The notes: a model not told the origin generated them from the sequence alone. A stretch of 64,000 nucleotides of DNA from Lacinutrix algicola (GCF_001418085.1 NZ_LIQH01000020.1:1-64000); one strand, 5' to 3'; shown: positions 51,180 to 60,949, numbered from the stretch's first letter. Translations and numbers: made by a program.

Positions 51180-51623
51180 TTAATCTTCTGTACCTATAGT
51201 CTTCCAACCTTGGTCGGCTTTTTTTATTAAACCTTTCACATCTTTTTTTAACCACGATTTTAAAGTGTTATTTCCCCAAGAATTATAGAATAAATAGAGC
51301 TTATTGTCTCTAACTTCAAACGTTTCTGGGTCTATGGAAACTTTCTTTCCGTTTTCGGCAACTGCATAAGCGCAATAACCACCATATTGTGGCACGTACT
51401 TATTTGGGTTTGCTGTAAATGTATCTAAATGTGTTTGAGATATAAATTTATATTTTGCACCATCGTAAGTGGTGGTAAAATCTTTATGTCCTTCTATGGC
51501 TTTATTATCGAAATAGGAAACTACATCGTAACCTTCGGCTATAAAACCTTTTTTTGTATTGTAATCTGTTTGCGCTTGGCTTGTTATTATTCCGAAGAAA
51601 AAAAAGTATAGTATATATTTCAT
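51180..51623 (-). CDS. YHS domain secreted protein
   Basis: 147 aa with a signal peptide (MKYILYFFFFGIITSQAQ). The YHS domain shows IAEGYDVVSYFDNKAIEGHKDFTTTYDGAKYKFISQTHLDTFTANPNKYVPQYGGYCAYAVA (in parts: GYDVVSYF, YGGYCAYAV). YHS domains are small metal- or thiol-linked modules; secreted versions like this occur widely in Bacteroidota with unknown function. The C-terminal 17 codons and terminator are duplicated just downstream. A LuxE-like gene lies upstream on the same strand. Confidence 0.88.
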   Translation of the reverse strand: MKYILYFFFFGIITSQAQTDYNTKKGFIAEGYDVVSYFDNKAIEGHKDFTTTYDGAKYKFISQTHLDTFTANPNKYVPQYGGYCAYAVAENGKKVSIDPETFEVRDNKLYLFYNSWGNNTLKSWLKKDVKGLIKKADQGWKTIGTED

Positions 51624-51685
51624 ATCTCATGTGTCGAAATACATACGAAGAATTTACAAAGGCGGTTTTGTTTTTTTTGTAGTAA

Positions 51686-52666
51686 TTATAAAACCATAAG
51701 GTTGCAGCCTCTAATATCGCTAGTATCAAAACGTCCAATAACCTCAAAAGAACCATCGTTATTTACACGACCTAAATCTTGTGTAGCAATAAAAGAACAA
51801 GAGTTAATGTTTGCCAAATCGATAACATTAATACCGCCAGTTTTACCACGATCTTGTATGGTTAAAGCATCTTCGGTATCGCGTGTAATAATACGCATCC
51901 AGTTTGGACAATTAAAAACACCATTACCTTTAGAGTAGCCTTGGCTTAAAAGCTCGGTCATGCCGTATTCGCTATGTATTGCATCTACGCCAAAACCAGT
52001 TTTTAAAACACGGTGGAGCTCTTCTCTAATTAATTCTTTACGTCTGCCTTTCATGCCTCCAGTTTCCATAATAATGGTATTGTTGAGGTTAAAAGTATAA
52101 GCTTCTACTAAATCTAGCAATGCAAACGATACACCAATAAGTAACACCTTTTTTCCTTCGCTATCTAAACGTTTTAAGGTTTCGCTTAAAGCGGAAAGAT
52201 TATCCAGGTAAAAGCCACTTTCTGGGTGATTAGAGTCTTTAATCAAACTATCTACCATATAGATAAGAGACGAGCCTTCGCGCTCTAAATAACTTGGTAA
52301 CAATGCCAATACTACATAATCCTTAATATCGCCGTAAAAGGCATTAAAACCGTAGTTAAAGCTGTCTTCGTAGACTTTAACATCTGTAATATAATGCTTG
52401 CTAGTTACGCCACCTGTGGTACCGCTACTAGAAAATGTTTTTACAATGTGGTCTCTAGAACTTAATATGTGGTGCGACTTAAAAAACTGTATAGGTAAAA
52501 ACGGAATGGCTTCTACTGTTTTTATATCGCTTGGGTTTTTGTAAAGTAAATCGCAAAACGAACGATAGACAGGATTGTTGTCAAACTGAAATTTAAACAC
52601 TTGCAAGGCCGCAGTATTAAACTCGGCTTCGGTTTTAATGTTAAAAATTTGGTTTGGGTCTATCAT
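51686..52666 (-). CDS. LuxE/acyl-protein synthetase-like protein
   Basis: 326 aa matching the long-chain-fatty-acid acyl-protein synthetase (LuxE-PaaK) group. An early FKFQFDNNPVYRSFCDLL segment, VEAIPFLPIQFFKSH, then the nucleotide loop FSSSGTTGGVTSKHYI, IMETGGMKGRRKELIREELH, and SEYGMTELLSQ are the adenylate-forming motifs. It should activate a carboxylate as AMP ester. The C-terminal DTSDIRGCNLMV ends the core. No lux genes are nearby. Substrate unknown. In Bacteroidota a homologue is common as a single gene. Confidence 0.88.
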   Translation of the reverse strand: MIDPNQIFNIKTEAEFNTAALQVFKFQFDNNPVYRSFCDLLYKNPSDIKTVEAIPFLPIQFFKSHHILSSRDHIVKTFSSSGTTGGVTSKHYITDVKVYEDSFNYGFNAFYGDIKDYVVLALLPSYLEREGSSLIYMVDSLIKDSNHPESGFYLDNLSALSETLKRLDSEGKKVLLIGVSFALLDLVEAYTFNLNNTIIMETGGMKGRRKELIREELHRVLKTGFGVDAIHSEYGMTELLSQGYSKGNGVFNCPNWMRIITRDTEDALTIQDRGKTGGINVIDLANINSCSFIATQDLGRVNNDGSFEVIGRFDTSDIRGCNLMVL

Positions 52667-52797
52667 TTTTAAATACTATAGTCGTTTACTAATACACAAA
52701 AGTAGTAAATAATGCTTGTAAAAGTTAAAGAACAGCTTGTAAAAAAAACGGACTCTATTTTACAAATTTTCATTAATAATAAGGGACAGTGTATAAA

Positions 52798-52836
52798 AAG
52801 AAAAAGAGCGTTACCAATGGCAACACTCTTTTTAAA
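52798..52836 (-). terminator. Terminator of the T9SS gene at 52856
   Basis: AAAAAGAGnGTT and AACnCTCTTTTT arms (about 52800-52833) with an ACCAATGGC loop. Oriented for the minus-strand gene ending 20 nt away. Confidence 0.7.
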
Positions 52837-52855
52837 AAGTATAAAAAAATAGTGA

Positions 52856-53664
<809 letters not shown>

Positions 53665-53685
53665 GTTTAGTTAGATTAATTAGGC

Positions 53686-53716
53686 CAAATATATGTATAA
53701 AAAAAAGGCTGATAAA
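53686..53716 (-). promoter_or_regulatory. Promoter reading into the AAC leader
   Basis: Minus-strand TATATTTG at 53693-53686 matches TAnnTTTG. TTTA at 53716-53713 stands in for the -33 TTTG at exactly 19-nt spacing. The -33 box lies inside the terminator hairpin of the upstream gene. Predicted start near 53680, a leader of about 80 nt. Confidence 0.7.
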
Positions 53717-53735
53717 AAATTATCAGCCTTTTTAA
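53700..53735 (-). terminator. Terminator of the large T9SS gene
   Basis: AAAAAGGCTGATA (53702-53714) pairs with TATCAGCCTTTTT (53721-53733), a 13-bp stem with a 6-nt AT loop, 20 nt after the stop at 53753. Confidence 0.9.
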
Positions 53736-53752
53736 CAATTACTTAATATGGG

Positions 53753-56089
53753 TTATTTAATCACTAATTTCTTAGTAGTTGTAGCACCATTTTGGTTTAA
53801 TGTCATTATATAAACACCAGCGTTTAAAGTAGAAACATTTAAAGTATTGTTGTTTATTGTTTCAGTTAAAACTTGCTTTCCTAATATACTAAAAACAGTT
53901 ACATTAATTGCTTCGTTAGCAGTTGTTGTAATGTTTACAAAACCTGTGTTTGTTGGGTTTGGGTATACAGAGAAATTAGTTGTAGTAAAATCTACTATAG
54001 ATAATGTACTACCATCGTTATTAATACCAGGTGAAAATAAAACAGGATTAGATATAATCGCTGTATGTTGTACAAAAGCACCAGTAAAATCTGGTTCGCG
54101 AGCAATAGATTGGTTGTTTCCAGCTCCAGAGTATGTGTAAGAAACTAATTCTGCACCAACATTATCTTTTAATACAATAGTTGCTCCACCGTTAGTTAAA
54201 GATAATCCACTAGTACCTTCGTTAGATACTTGTACTTCACCAGGAATACCTGTAGGTGTTCCTCCTCCAAAAACAGTAACAAAACTACCTGGTTGTATAG
54301 TGTAAGCTGTAAAAGTGTGGCGTAAAGTACCATTTACTTCTATTGTATAGTTGTCCATAACAATAGGTGTTAAACCTGTGTTGTTGAACTCAATAAATTC
54401 ATCTTCACTAAAATCTGCAGTACCATCACCGTTAGCATCACCAACTTCACCTGCAGCATTACTTGGATCTGCATTAATTTCGTTAATAACAATAATTTCA
54501 GGATCACATTCTCCAGCAGCTACTGTACCAGAAATTGTTGTTCCGTCACAATCACCACCATTAATTGTTAAATCCCATGCATCACCTTCAGTAAGTCCTG
54601 TAATTGTAATAGTACCATCTGCAATAGTAGTTGGGTCGTCTCCAGCTATAGTTCCTGTAGATGTTGTAGTTATAGATGTAATGTTACTTTCTACTCCAGT
54701 ATAAGCAATCTCTACAGTAACACCATCGTTATTAGATCCAGCAGTATTTGCAAGACAAGTATAAGTTTCTGTTTGTAAAGTTACATCGCAAACAATACAG
54801 TTAGAAGTTGGTCTTGCTCCTAAAGTTGGGCAAGTTCCAAAAGCATTTAATGCTACGTTAGATAATGTCCAGTTAGAGTAACTATCTGTACCGTCATCTA
54901 AATATTGAATACCAATAAAAACTTCGGTTCCAGCAGCAGCAGAAACATCTACACTAGCAGCACCTGCATCTGTAATTGTTTGTGCAGTTGTCCAAGTAGA
55001 TCCAGAAGGACATCCAGAATAAGCAGCTGTATAGGCAACAACTAAATCTGTTGTTCCAAATTGCTCTGCAGCATTAAAATCTAAAGTTAGGTTTGTAACA
55101 CCTGTCATATCTAATGGTCCAAATACTAACCAGCTTTCTGTAGCTTCAGCGCATCCGCCACCACAATATCCATTTGCACTGTAAGAACCAGCATTTTCTT
55201 CCCAAGTTCCATTATTGTTAGAGCCACTATTTGGAGTGATTGCTACTAATTCAAATAACTCAGAACCTGTACTTAAATCGAAACAAGTATTAGGTATTGG
55301 GTCGCATTCTGCAGCAGGTACAGTTCCAGAGGCGCTAATAGCACCACAATCTCCACCAACTAAAGCAACATCCCAAGCAGCACCTTCCATAAGGCCTGTA
55401 ATTGTAATAGTTCCATTTGCTACAGTAGCAGGATTGTCTCCTCCTATTGTACCGCCAGAAGTTGTTGTTACAGCAGTAATAGCTGCATCAGAACCTGTGT
55501 AAGGAATATTAATAGTTACAGAATCGTTATTATCTCCAACAGTGTTGGCATTACAAGTATAGCTTTCTGTACTAAATAAAACACCACAAGCAGTAGAAAA
55601 GCCTGTCCAAGAAATATCATCAATAATTATTTGCTTAGTTGTTGGGTTTACAATTTCTATAACAACATTTCCAGGAATATTAATTCCAGTAACATTAAAT
55701 GTTTGTTCAGTATTATCATCAAAAGCTGTAGATAATCCATAAGAAGTACCGTTAATAAACAATTCTACTTGTCTATCTCCACCACTTGTAAATCCTTTGT
55801 AAAGTTTTACAGAAAAATCTGCAATACCTCCAGATATTGTGCTAGAAGTAATTTTACTTCCTTCTGCAACTCTTCTTAGCATTAAAGCTGGTAAGTTTAT
55901 TCCAGAGCCGTTGTTGTCTCCATTGGCATCTCTAGAATGGATATAACTCCAAGTTACACCATCGTTTCCTACAAAACTATCGTCTGCATAACTTCCTGTA
56001 GCTAGTGAGTTCGTGAAATCTTCTAAACCTTGCCCGAAAGAAACAGATGAGATTAAAAGAGTTAATAATAAAAAGTAAATTTTTTTCAT
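53753..56089 (-). CDS. T9SS cargo with two repeated beta modules and a lamin-tail domain
   Basis: 778 aa secreted protein with signal MKKIYFLLLTLLISSVSFG. After an N-terminal beta domain, one module occurs twice: SYTCNANTVGDNNDSVTINIPYTG... and TYTCLANTAGSNNDGVTVEIAYTG..., each ending in a GECDP/AECDP-type piece. A lamin-tail domain follows (IVINEINADPSN... to HTFTAYTIQPGSFVTVFGGG). The C-terminus is a type IX sorting domain ending TTTKKLVIK. Lamin-tail domains are frequent in secreted flavobacterial nucleases and adhesins, but no nuclease motif was recognised here. Adhesion or surface display is the safest guess. Confidence 0.9.
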   Translation of the reverse strand: MKKIYFLLLTLLISSVSFGQGLEDFTNSLATGSYADDSFVGNDGVTWSYIHSRDANGDNNGSGINLPALMLRRVAEGSKITSSTISGGIADFSVKLYKGFTSGGDRQVELFINGTSYGLSTAFDDNTEQTFNVTGINIPGNVVIEIVNPTTKQIIIDDISWTGFSTACGVLFSTESYTCNANTVGDNNDSVTINIPYTGSDAAITAVTTTSGGTIGGDNPATVANGTITITGLMEGAAWDVALVGGDCGAISASGTVPAAECDPIPNTCFDLSTGSELFELVAITPNSGSNNNGTWEENAGSYSANGYCGGGCAEATESWLVFGPLDMTGVTNLTLDFNAAEQFGTTDLVVAYTAAYSGCPSGSTWTTAQTITDAGAASVDVSAAAGTEVFIGIQYLDDGTDSYSNWTLSNVALNAFGTCPTLGARPTSNCIVCDVTLQTETYTCLANTAGSNNDGVTVEIAYTGVESNITSITTTSTGTIAGDDPTTIADGTITITGLTEGDAWDLTINGGDCDGTTISGTVAAGECDPEIIVINEINADPSNAAGEVGDANGDGTADFSEDEFIEFNNTGLTPIVMDNYTIEVNGTLRHTFTAYTIQPGSFVTVFGGGTPTGIPGEVQVSNEGTSGLSLTNGGATIVLKDNVGAELVSYTYSGAGNNQSIAREPDFTGAFVQHTAIISNPVLFSPGINNDGSTLSIVDFTTTNFSVYPNPTNTGFVNITTTANEAINVTVFSILGKQVLTETINNNTLNVSTLNAGVYIMTLNQNGATTTKKLVIK

Positions 56090-56284
56090 AATTATATATT
56101 TATATTAAGTTACAAATATAAAAATAATTTATTGCTTTGTGCTAACATTTAGGTAGTTATAGTTCTAAATTAACGATTAAATAATATATAGATAAGATAA
56201 CTTGTTGAGTTGTAAGGTTAAAGATTTTCTATGTTATTATAATGTTACTAATTTGTAATTTTTATAGAAGTATTTTAATATTTT

Positions 56285-56292
56285 TATCTTTG
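56285..56292 (+). promoter_or_regulatory. -7 promoter element for the OmpR/PhoR-type pair
   Basis: TATCTTTG, a full TAnnTTTG match, 34 nt before the response regulator ATG. A TTTA at 56261 is near the -33 position (20-nt spacing). Confidence 0.55.
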
Positions 56293-56325
56293 GCGCAAAT
56301 AATAATACTTAAATAAAGATTTCTA

Positions 56326-57009
56326 ATGAATAAAAAAGACATTAAAATACTACTAGTAGACGATGAGCCAGATATTCTAGAAATTGTTGGTTATAATTTA
56401 ACACAAGAAGGGTACCAAGTATTTACTGCAAGTAATGGTATAGAAGGTGTTGCTTTGGCTAAAGCCGAAAAACCACAACTTATTGTTTTAGATGTTATGA
56501 TGCCTGAAATGGATGGTATCGAGGCTTGCGAACTTATTAGAAAAGTACCTGAGTTAAAAAATACGGTGATTACATTTTTAACTGCTAGAGGCGAAGATTA
56601 CTCTCAAGTAGCAGGTTTTGATGCTGGTGCCGATGATTATATTACCAAACCTATTAAACCAAAAGTGTTAGTTAGTAAAGTGAAAGCTTTATTAAGACGT
56701 GTAAAAACTGAGGATGCTAGTATTCCTGTAATAAAAATTGGAGACATTATTATTAATAGAGAAGAATACAAAATATCTATTAAAGGTAAAGAAATTGTAT
56801 TGCCAAGAAAAGAGTTTGAGTTATTGTCTTTATTAGCTTCTAAACCTGGAAAAGTTTACAAAAGAGAAGAGATTCTTGATAAGGTTTGGGGAAACGATGT
56901 TGTTGTTGGTGGCAGAACAATAGATGTGCACATTAGAAAACTACGTGAGAAAATAGGTGATGCTTCTTTTAAAACCGTAAAAGGCGTTGGTTATAAGTTT
57001 GTGGAATAA
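56326..57009 (+). CDS. OmpR/PhoB-family response regulator
   Basis: 227 aa. The receiver domain starts DIKILLVDDEPDILEIVGYNL, with the phospho-Asp in LIVLDVMMPEMDG and the Lys in DDYITKPIKPKVLVSKV. The winged-helix DNA-binding domain covers residues about 130-227 (LPRKEFELLSLLASKPGKVYKREEILDKVWG, GRTIDVHIRKLREKIG, VKGVGYKFVE). The TAA is followed directly by the ATG of the partner kinase. Resembles PhoB, but the signal is unproven. Confidence 0.95.
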   Translation: MNKKDIKILLVDDEPDILEIVGYNLTQEGYQVFTASNGIEGVALAKAEKPQLIVLDVMMPEMDGIEACELIRKVPELKNTVITFLTARGEDYSQVAGFDAGADDYITKPIKPKVLVSKVKALLRRVKTEDASIPVIKIGDIIINREEYKISIKGKEIVLPRKEFELLSLLASKPGKVYKREEILDKVWGNDVVVGGRTIDVHIRKLREKIGDASFKTVKGVGYKFVE

Positions 57010-58047
57010 ATGAAAATTAAAAAGACCTATAAATTTGCGTTAAAAACATCTTTACACATTACAGTTGTACTATCGTTAGCTATGTGCGTGTTTTTGTATG
57101 CGTTTTATACTATAAATTGGTTTTATCTCTTTTTGTTTGTTTGTGTTTGTTACGGGTTATCTTTTTCTGTAATACAACACCGCGCTCAAAACTTTATTTA
57201 TAAACGTATTAATAAAATATACGAAGATCTTACTCTTTTAGAGTCTACTACTTTTAGAAAAAGACCTGTTACTACAGATATGGCAACACTTACTGCCGAA
57301 ATAGATAGGTTTGCCAGAGATAAAAAACTAGAGATTGAAACATTAAAAATTCGTGAAGAATACCGAAAAGAATTTTTAGGTAACGTTTCGCACGAATTAA
57401 GAACACCATTATTTACAGTGCAAGGTTATCTAGAAACATTAATAGATGGTGCTGCCGAAGATAAAAATATAAGAGATAAGTATTTAGATCGTGCAAGTAA
57501 AGGTGTAGAAAGACTGGTTTATATTGTAAAAGATTTAGACATGATTACTAAGTTAGAGGCTGGCGATGTTCGCATACAAGTACAGACTTTTAATATTATA
57601 GAACTTATAGAAGATGTGTTCGATTTGTTCGAGATGAAAGCATCTAAAAAGAATATAACACTTACTTTCGATAGAGATTATGTAAAGCCAATTATGGTAA
57701 TTGCCGACAAAGAAAAAATACAGCAAGTGCTTAGTAATTTGGTAGTAAATTCTCTTAAATACGGTAAAGAAAAAGGAACTACAGAAATTAGTGTAGAAAA
57801 CCTTATTAAAAACAAAGTTATTATTCGTGTTACAGATAATGGAGAAGGTGTAATAAAAGAGAATATTCCAAGATTATTCGAGCGCTTTTTTAGAGTCGAT
57901 AAAAGTGGTTCTAGAAAAGAAGGTGGTTCTGGTTTAGGTTTGGCTATTGTAAAGCATATTATAGAGGCTCACGATGAGAAAATCTATATTGAAAGTGATT
58001 TTGGTGTAGGTAGTGAGTTTTCTTTTACACTAGAAAAGGCCGAATAA
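57010..58047 (+). CDS. PhoR-like sensor histidine kinase
   Basis: 345 aa with two close transmembrane helices near the N-terminus and no large periplasmic loop, as in PhoR. The H box is EFLGNVSHELRTPLFTVQGYLETLIDGA, followed by N box QVLSNLVVNSLKYG, G1 VTDNGEGV and G2 GSGLGLAIVKHII. It pairs with the upstream regulator, whose stop abuts its ATG. The 3' end overlaps the convergent glycosyltransferase gene by 18 nt. Confidence 0.94.
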   Translation: MKIKKTYKFALKTSLHITVVLSLAMCVFLYAFYTINWFYLFLFVCVCYGLSFSVIQHRAQNFIYKRINKIYEDLTLLESTTFRKRPVTTDMATLTAEIDRFARDKKLEIETLKIREEYRKEFLGNVSHELRTPLFTVQGYLETLIDGAAEDKNIRDKYLDRASKGVERLVYIVKDLDMITKLEAGDVRIQVQTFNIIELIEDVFDLFEMKASKKNITLTFDRDYVKPIMVIADKEKIQQVLSNLVVNSLKYGKEKGTTEISVENLIKNKVIIRVTDNGEGVIKENIPRLFERFFRVDKSGSRKEGGSGLGLAIVKHIIEAHDEKIYIESDFGVGSEFSFTLEKAE

Positions 58048-59079
58048 CACCTTTAAATCTGGCGCGTTATATTCCATATTTAAGCCTTTAAAAGTTTTAA
58101 TATCTTTTAATTTATTTAAGTTAAATTCTTTTTGCGCACAAGAAGGCACTAATTTTAATGCTGTAAAACGTTGTGCTAAATACTCTTGCTCATATTGTCC
58201 GGGAGTAGGTATAAAAAAAGCACTCTTTCCTATTTTTGCTAAATCCATAACGGTAGTGTAGCCAGAACGACAGATAATAGTTTTACTGCTGTTTATTGCT
58301 TTTTCTAATGCTTCAGAAGTCATAAAATTATAAACAGTAAACGCTCCATTTGTAGTTTTGGTTTGTTCTGGTTCTATTATTCCTTTTACAAATAAAACCG
58401 AACCTTTAAAATAGTGTAACTCTTTTACTAATTTATTTTCTAGTAACGAGCGCTGAGGTTCTGGACCAGATAATAAAACCATAAGATCGTATTTGGTTTC
58501 GGTTTCGGTTTTGTTTAGTCTACTTAACGGACCTAAAAACTTGATTTTTAACTTCGATTTTTTTGTAAAATGTCCAAGCCTTCCGCTTAAATTAGGATTG
58601 TTTTTAAAGTCGGGAATCCAAACTTCGTTAAATTTTTTAAGCTGAAGCTGATTTAACCTCGAACTAAAATAAGTTGCATTGCCACTTAATACATTTAATT
58701 GATGCGTAATAATTACCGACGGAATGTTTTTACTGTAAACACCAAAACGACAATCGGAGATTATGCCATCTATTTCATGCGTATTAATAATATGTTTAAT
58801 AGCTTTTTTCTCGGCTTTTAGTGTTTTTAAAATATGAGGTAACTGCGTAAATAGTTTAAAATCTAGGTGTTTTCCTTTTTTTTGATAGGTAATATTTAAA
58901 GCAGGTAATGCTATAGATTCCAGATTTGGAAACTCTTTTTGTAGTAATAATAAGGCGTCTCCATCGCTCGCAATTATTGGCGTAAAGTTGCTGTTTAAAA
59001 GCCAATTAATTATTGGGATACAGCGTGTGGCATGGCCAATTCCCCAATTAAGTGGTGCGATTAGAATTTTTTTCATCAT
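58030..59079 (-). CDS. MurG/GT28-like glycosyltransferase family protein
   Basis: Start chosen at 59079 (MMKKILIAPLNWGIGHATRCIPI), at the conserved Rossmann strand; an ATG four codons earlier is less likely. About 349 aa with two Rossmann halves. WGIGHATRCIPIINWLL and the late CRSGYTTVMDLAKIGKSAFFIPTPGQYEQEYLAQRF resemble the donor site of MurG/UDP-glycosyltransferase enzymes (GT28/GT-B). Glycosyl donor and acceptor unknown. Stand-alone gene in opposite direction to the two-component pair. Confidence 0.86.
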   Translation of the reverse strand: MMKKILIAPLNWGIGHATRCIPIINWLLNSNFTPIIASDGDALLLLQKEFPNLESIALPALNITYQKKGKHLDFKLFTQLPHILKTLKAEKKAIKHIINTHEIDGIISDCRFGVYSKNIPSVIITHQLNVLSGNATYFSSRLNQLQLKKFNEVWIPDFKNNPNLSGRLGHFTKKSKLKIKFLGPLSRLNKTETETKYDLMVLLSGPEPQRSLLENKLVKELHYFKGSVLFVKGIIEPEQTKTTNGAFTVYNFMTSEALEKAINSSKTIICRSGYTTVMDLAKIGKSAFFIPTPGQYEQEYLAQRFTALKLVPSCAQKEFNLNKLKDIKTFKGLNMEYNAPDLKVLFGLF

Positions 59080-59258
59080 AATAAATAACAAAGATAATCA
59101 TTATCAAGCTTTCTTATAATTAGGTTTTTAAAAGTGAAAAAGGTCTATCGGTTTTATGTTTGCGCAAACGTGAAACTAAGGAATACCTTTATTGCGCTGT
59201 CTTGAGGATAGTTGGTTATAAAAAATTCTTTATTTTTGCCAAAAATTAATTTACAGCA

Positions 59259-59933
59259 GTGGGAAGTAAAAATAAGCTTAGGCGATTTAACGAAAACGAA
59301 ACGTTCTCTAACGTATATCAACCAAAACGAGAAGATTTAGTTGGTACAGATTACGAAATGAAAGGCCATTGGAACGAGAAACATTTTAAAAATAATAATC
59401 CGTTAATTTTAGAATTAGGCTGTGGAAAAGGAGAGTACTCTGTAAATCTTGCCAAAAAATATCCAAACAAAAACTTTATTGGAGTAGATATTAAAGGTGC
59501 GCGTTTTTGGAGAGGTGCAAAAACAGGAATTGAAGAAAACATTCCTAATGTTGCTTTTTTAAGAACACAAATTGAACTTATCGATCATGCTTTTGCTGAA
59601 AATGAAGTCGATGAAATCTGGATTACTTTTCCAGATCCGCAAATAAAATATAAGCGTACAAAACATAGAATGACGAATGCTGTGTTTTTAGAACGCTATA
59701 AAAAGATTTTAAAAGCAGATGGTGTAATGAACCTAAAAACCGATAGCGAATTTATGCACGGTTATACACTTGGGTTATTACATGGTGCAGGACACGAAGT
59801 ATTGTATGCAAACCATAATGTGTACAAACAAGAAGGAAGTCCAGAAGAAGTTACTAGTATTCAAACGCATTACGAAAGCATCTATTTAGAGCAAAACAAA
59901 CCAATTACGTATATTAGATTCAAAATTAAATAA
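59259..59933 (+). CDS. trmB: tRNA (guanine-N7-)-methyltransferase
   Basis: 224 aa, GTG start. SAM site ILELGCGKGEYSVNLAKKYPNKNFIGVDIKGARFWRGAK; EIWITFPDPQIKYKRTKHRMTN is the TrmB catalytic loop, and the C-terminal TSIQTHYESIYLEQNKPITYIRF is conserved. It methylates G46 of tRNA. A -7 element TATTTTTG lies at 59231-59238. The LysE-type gene follows after 2 nt. Confidence 0.96.
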   Translation: MGSKNKLRRFNENETFSNVYQPKREDLVGTDYEMKGHWNEKHFKNNNPLILELGCGKGEYSVNLAKKYPNKNFIGVDIKGARFWRGAKTGIEENIPNVAFLRTQIELIDHAFAENEVDEIWITFPDPQIKYKRTKHRMTNAVFLERYKKILKADGVMNLKTDSEFMHGYTLGLLHGAGHEVLYANHNVYKQEGSPEEVTSIQTHYESIYLEQNKPITYIRFKIK

Positions 59934-59935
59934 AT

Positions 59936-60565
59936 TTGGAGATAACTTTAACTTTTTGTATTGCTTTACTTGTTGCGTTTGTTGGCGTAATTCCGCCGGG
60001 ATTATTAAACATGACTGCTGCTAAGGTTAGTATAAAAGAAGGGCATACTAGAGGTTTAGTGTTTTCTGTTGGTGTTTGTGTAATTGTTATTTTACAAACG
60101 TTAATAGCACTTGTTTTTGCAAGATATTTAACTAGCCATCCAGATGTTGTAGATATTATGCAACGTGTTGCTTTTGTGTTGTTTGTGCTTTTAACTATTT
60201 ATTTTTTAGTAGTTGCAAAAAAAACAGATAAGCCTAATGTGGAGTCTAACGTTAAAAGTAAAAAAAGTCGCTTTTTTCAAGGTGTTTTATTATCGGCTTT
60301 AAATGTATTTCCAATCCCATACCAAGCCTATATGGCTATTACTTTTGTGTCTTTTAAATGGATTAAATTAAATCCAGTAGGTATAACAACTTATGTTGCA
60401 GGTGCTGCTACGGGAACTTTTGTTATGCTTTATATTTATGTTTTCTTTTTCGAAAAAATAAGTAGTAAAAAAATAAAAAGTCAAAAAGGAATGAACTTTA
60501 CTATTGGAGTTATTACAGGAGTAATTTCGATAATAACATTGGTAAATATTATTAAAGATATGTAG
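59936..60565 (+). CDS. LysE/RhtB-family exporter
   Basis: 209 aa, TTG start 2 nt after the trmB stop. Five or six transmembrane helices; the family signature VIPPGLLNMTAAKVSIKEGHTRGLVFSVGVCVIVI spans the first two helices and the re-entrant loop. LysE-type permeases export amino acids or related metabolites. The substrate cannot be told. Co-transcription with trmB seems likely. Confidence 0.88.
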   Translation: MEITLTFCIALLVAFVGVIPPGLLNMTAAKVSIKEGHTRGLVFSVGVCVIVILQTLIALVFARYLTSHPDVVDIMQRVAFVLFVLLTIYFLVVAKKTDKPNVESNVKSKKSRFFQGVLLSALNVFPIPYQAYMAITFVSFKWIKLNPVGITTYVAGAATGTFVMLYIYVFFFEKISSKKIKSQKGMNFTIGVITGVISIITLVNIIKDM

Positions 60566-60616
60566 TTAAATCATTTTTATAAATGATTAATTACTAAAAC
60601 TATAGCAAACCCACAA

Positions 60617-60949
60617 ATGAAACCAGAAACGCTTAATTTCTTCGAGAAAGTTTACGAAGTAGCAAAGCTAATTCCTTACGGAAGAGTAACCAGTTATGGT
60701 GCTATTGGTAATTATCTTGGTGCGCCAAGAAGTGCAAGAATGGTTGGGTATGCTATGAATGGATCTCATGCTAAAGATGTTCCAGCACATCGTGTAGTAA
60801 ATAGAAAAGGATTACTTACAGGAAAGCATCATTTTGAGGGTACAAACTTAATGCAACAACTGTTAGAAAATGAAGGAATTGTTGTAGTAGAAAACCAAAT
60901 CCAAGATTTAAAATCGGTGTATTGGGATCCAACAAAAGAGTTGCTATAA
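60617..60949 (+). CDS. Alkyltransferase-like (ATL) protein, MGMT family without catalytic cysteine
   Basis: 110 aa MGMT-type DNA-binding domain: EVAKLIPYGRVTSYGAIGNYLGAPRSARMVGYAMNGS is the helix-turn-helix with the Arg finger. The active-site PCHR motif is PAHR here (DVPAHRVVNRKG), so the alkyl-accepting Cys is replaced by Ala. ATL proteins bind O6-alkylguanine without repairing it and recruit nucleotide-excision repair. No uvr genes are adjacent. Full length for the family. Confidence 0.92.
   Translation: MKPETLNFFEKVYEVAKLIPYGRVTSYGAIGNYLGAPRSARMVGYAMNGSHAKDVPAHRVVNRKGLLTGKHHFEGTNLMQQLLENEGIVVVENQIQDLKSVYWDPTKELL

Larger units (their letters stand above)
50878..51235. repeat. 179-bp tandem duplication of a gene tail plus terminator
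   Basis: Positions 50878-51056 and 51057-51235 align without gaps at a period of 179 bp, with roughly 90 percent identity by eye. Each copy holds the terminator hairpin and the last 17-18 codons of the YHS gene. In copy 1 these codons read GLIKEADQGWKTISKED and stop; in copy 2, the working gene end, GLIKKADQGWKTIGTED. Copy 1 is therefore a detached C-terminal fragment. Confidence 0.85.

Noticed and set aside
50878-51235. CRISPR-like repeat pair
   Set aside because: Only two copies with a 179-bp period and no spacers; the copies contain a gene end and terminator, so it is a tandem duplication.
54351-54704. Long plus-strand ORFs inside the large T9SS gene
   Set aside because: Shadow frames produced by the Thr/Ser/Val-rich repeats on the opposite strand.
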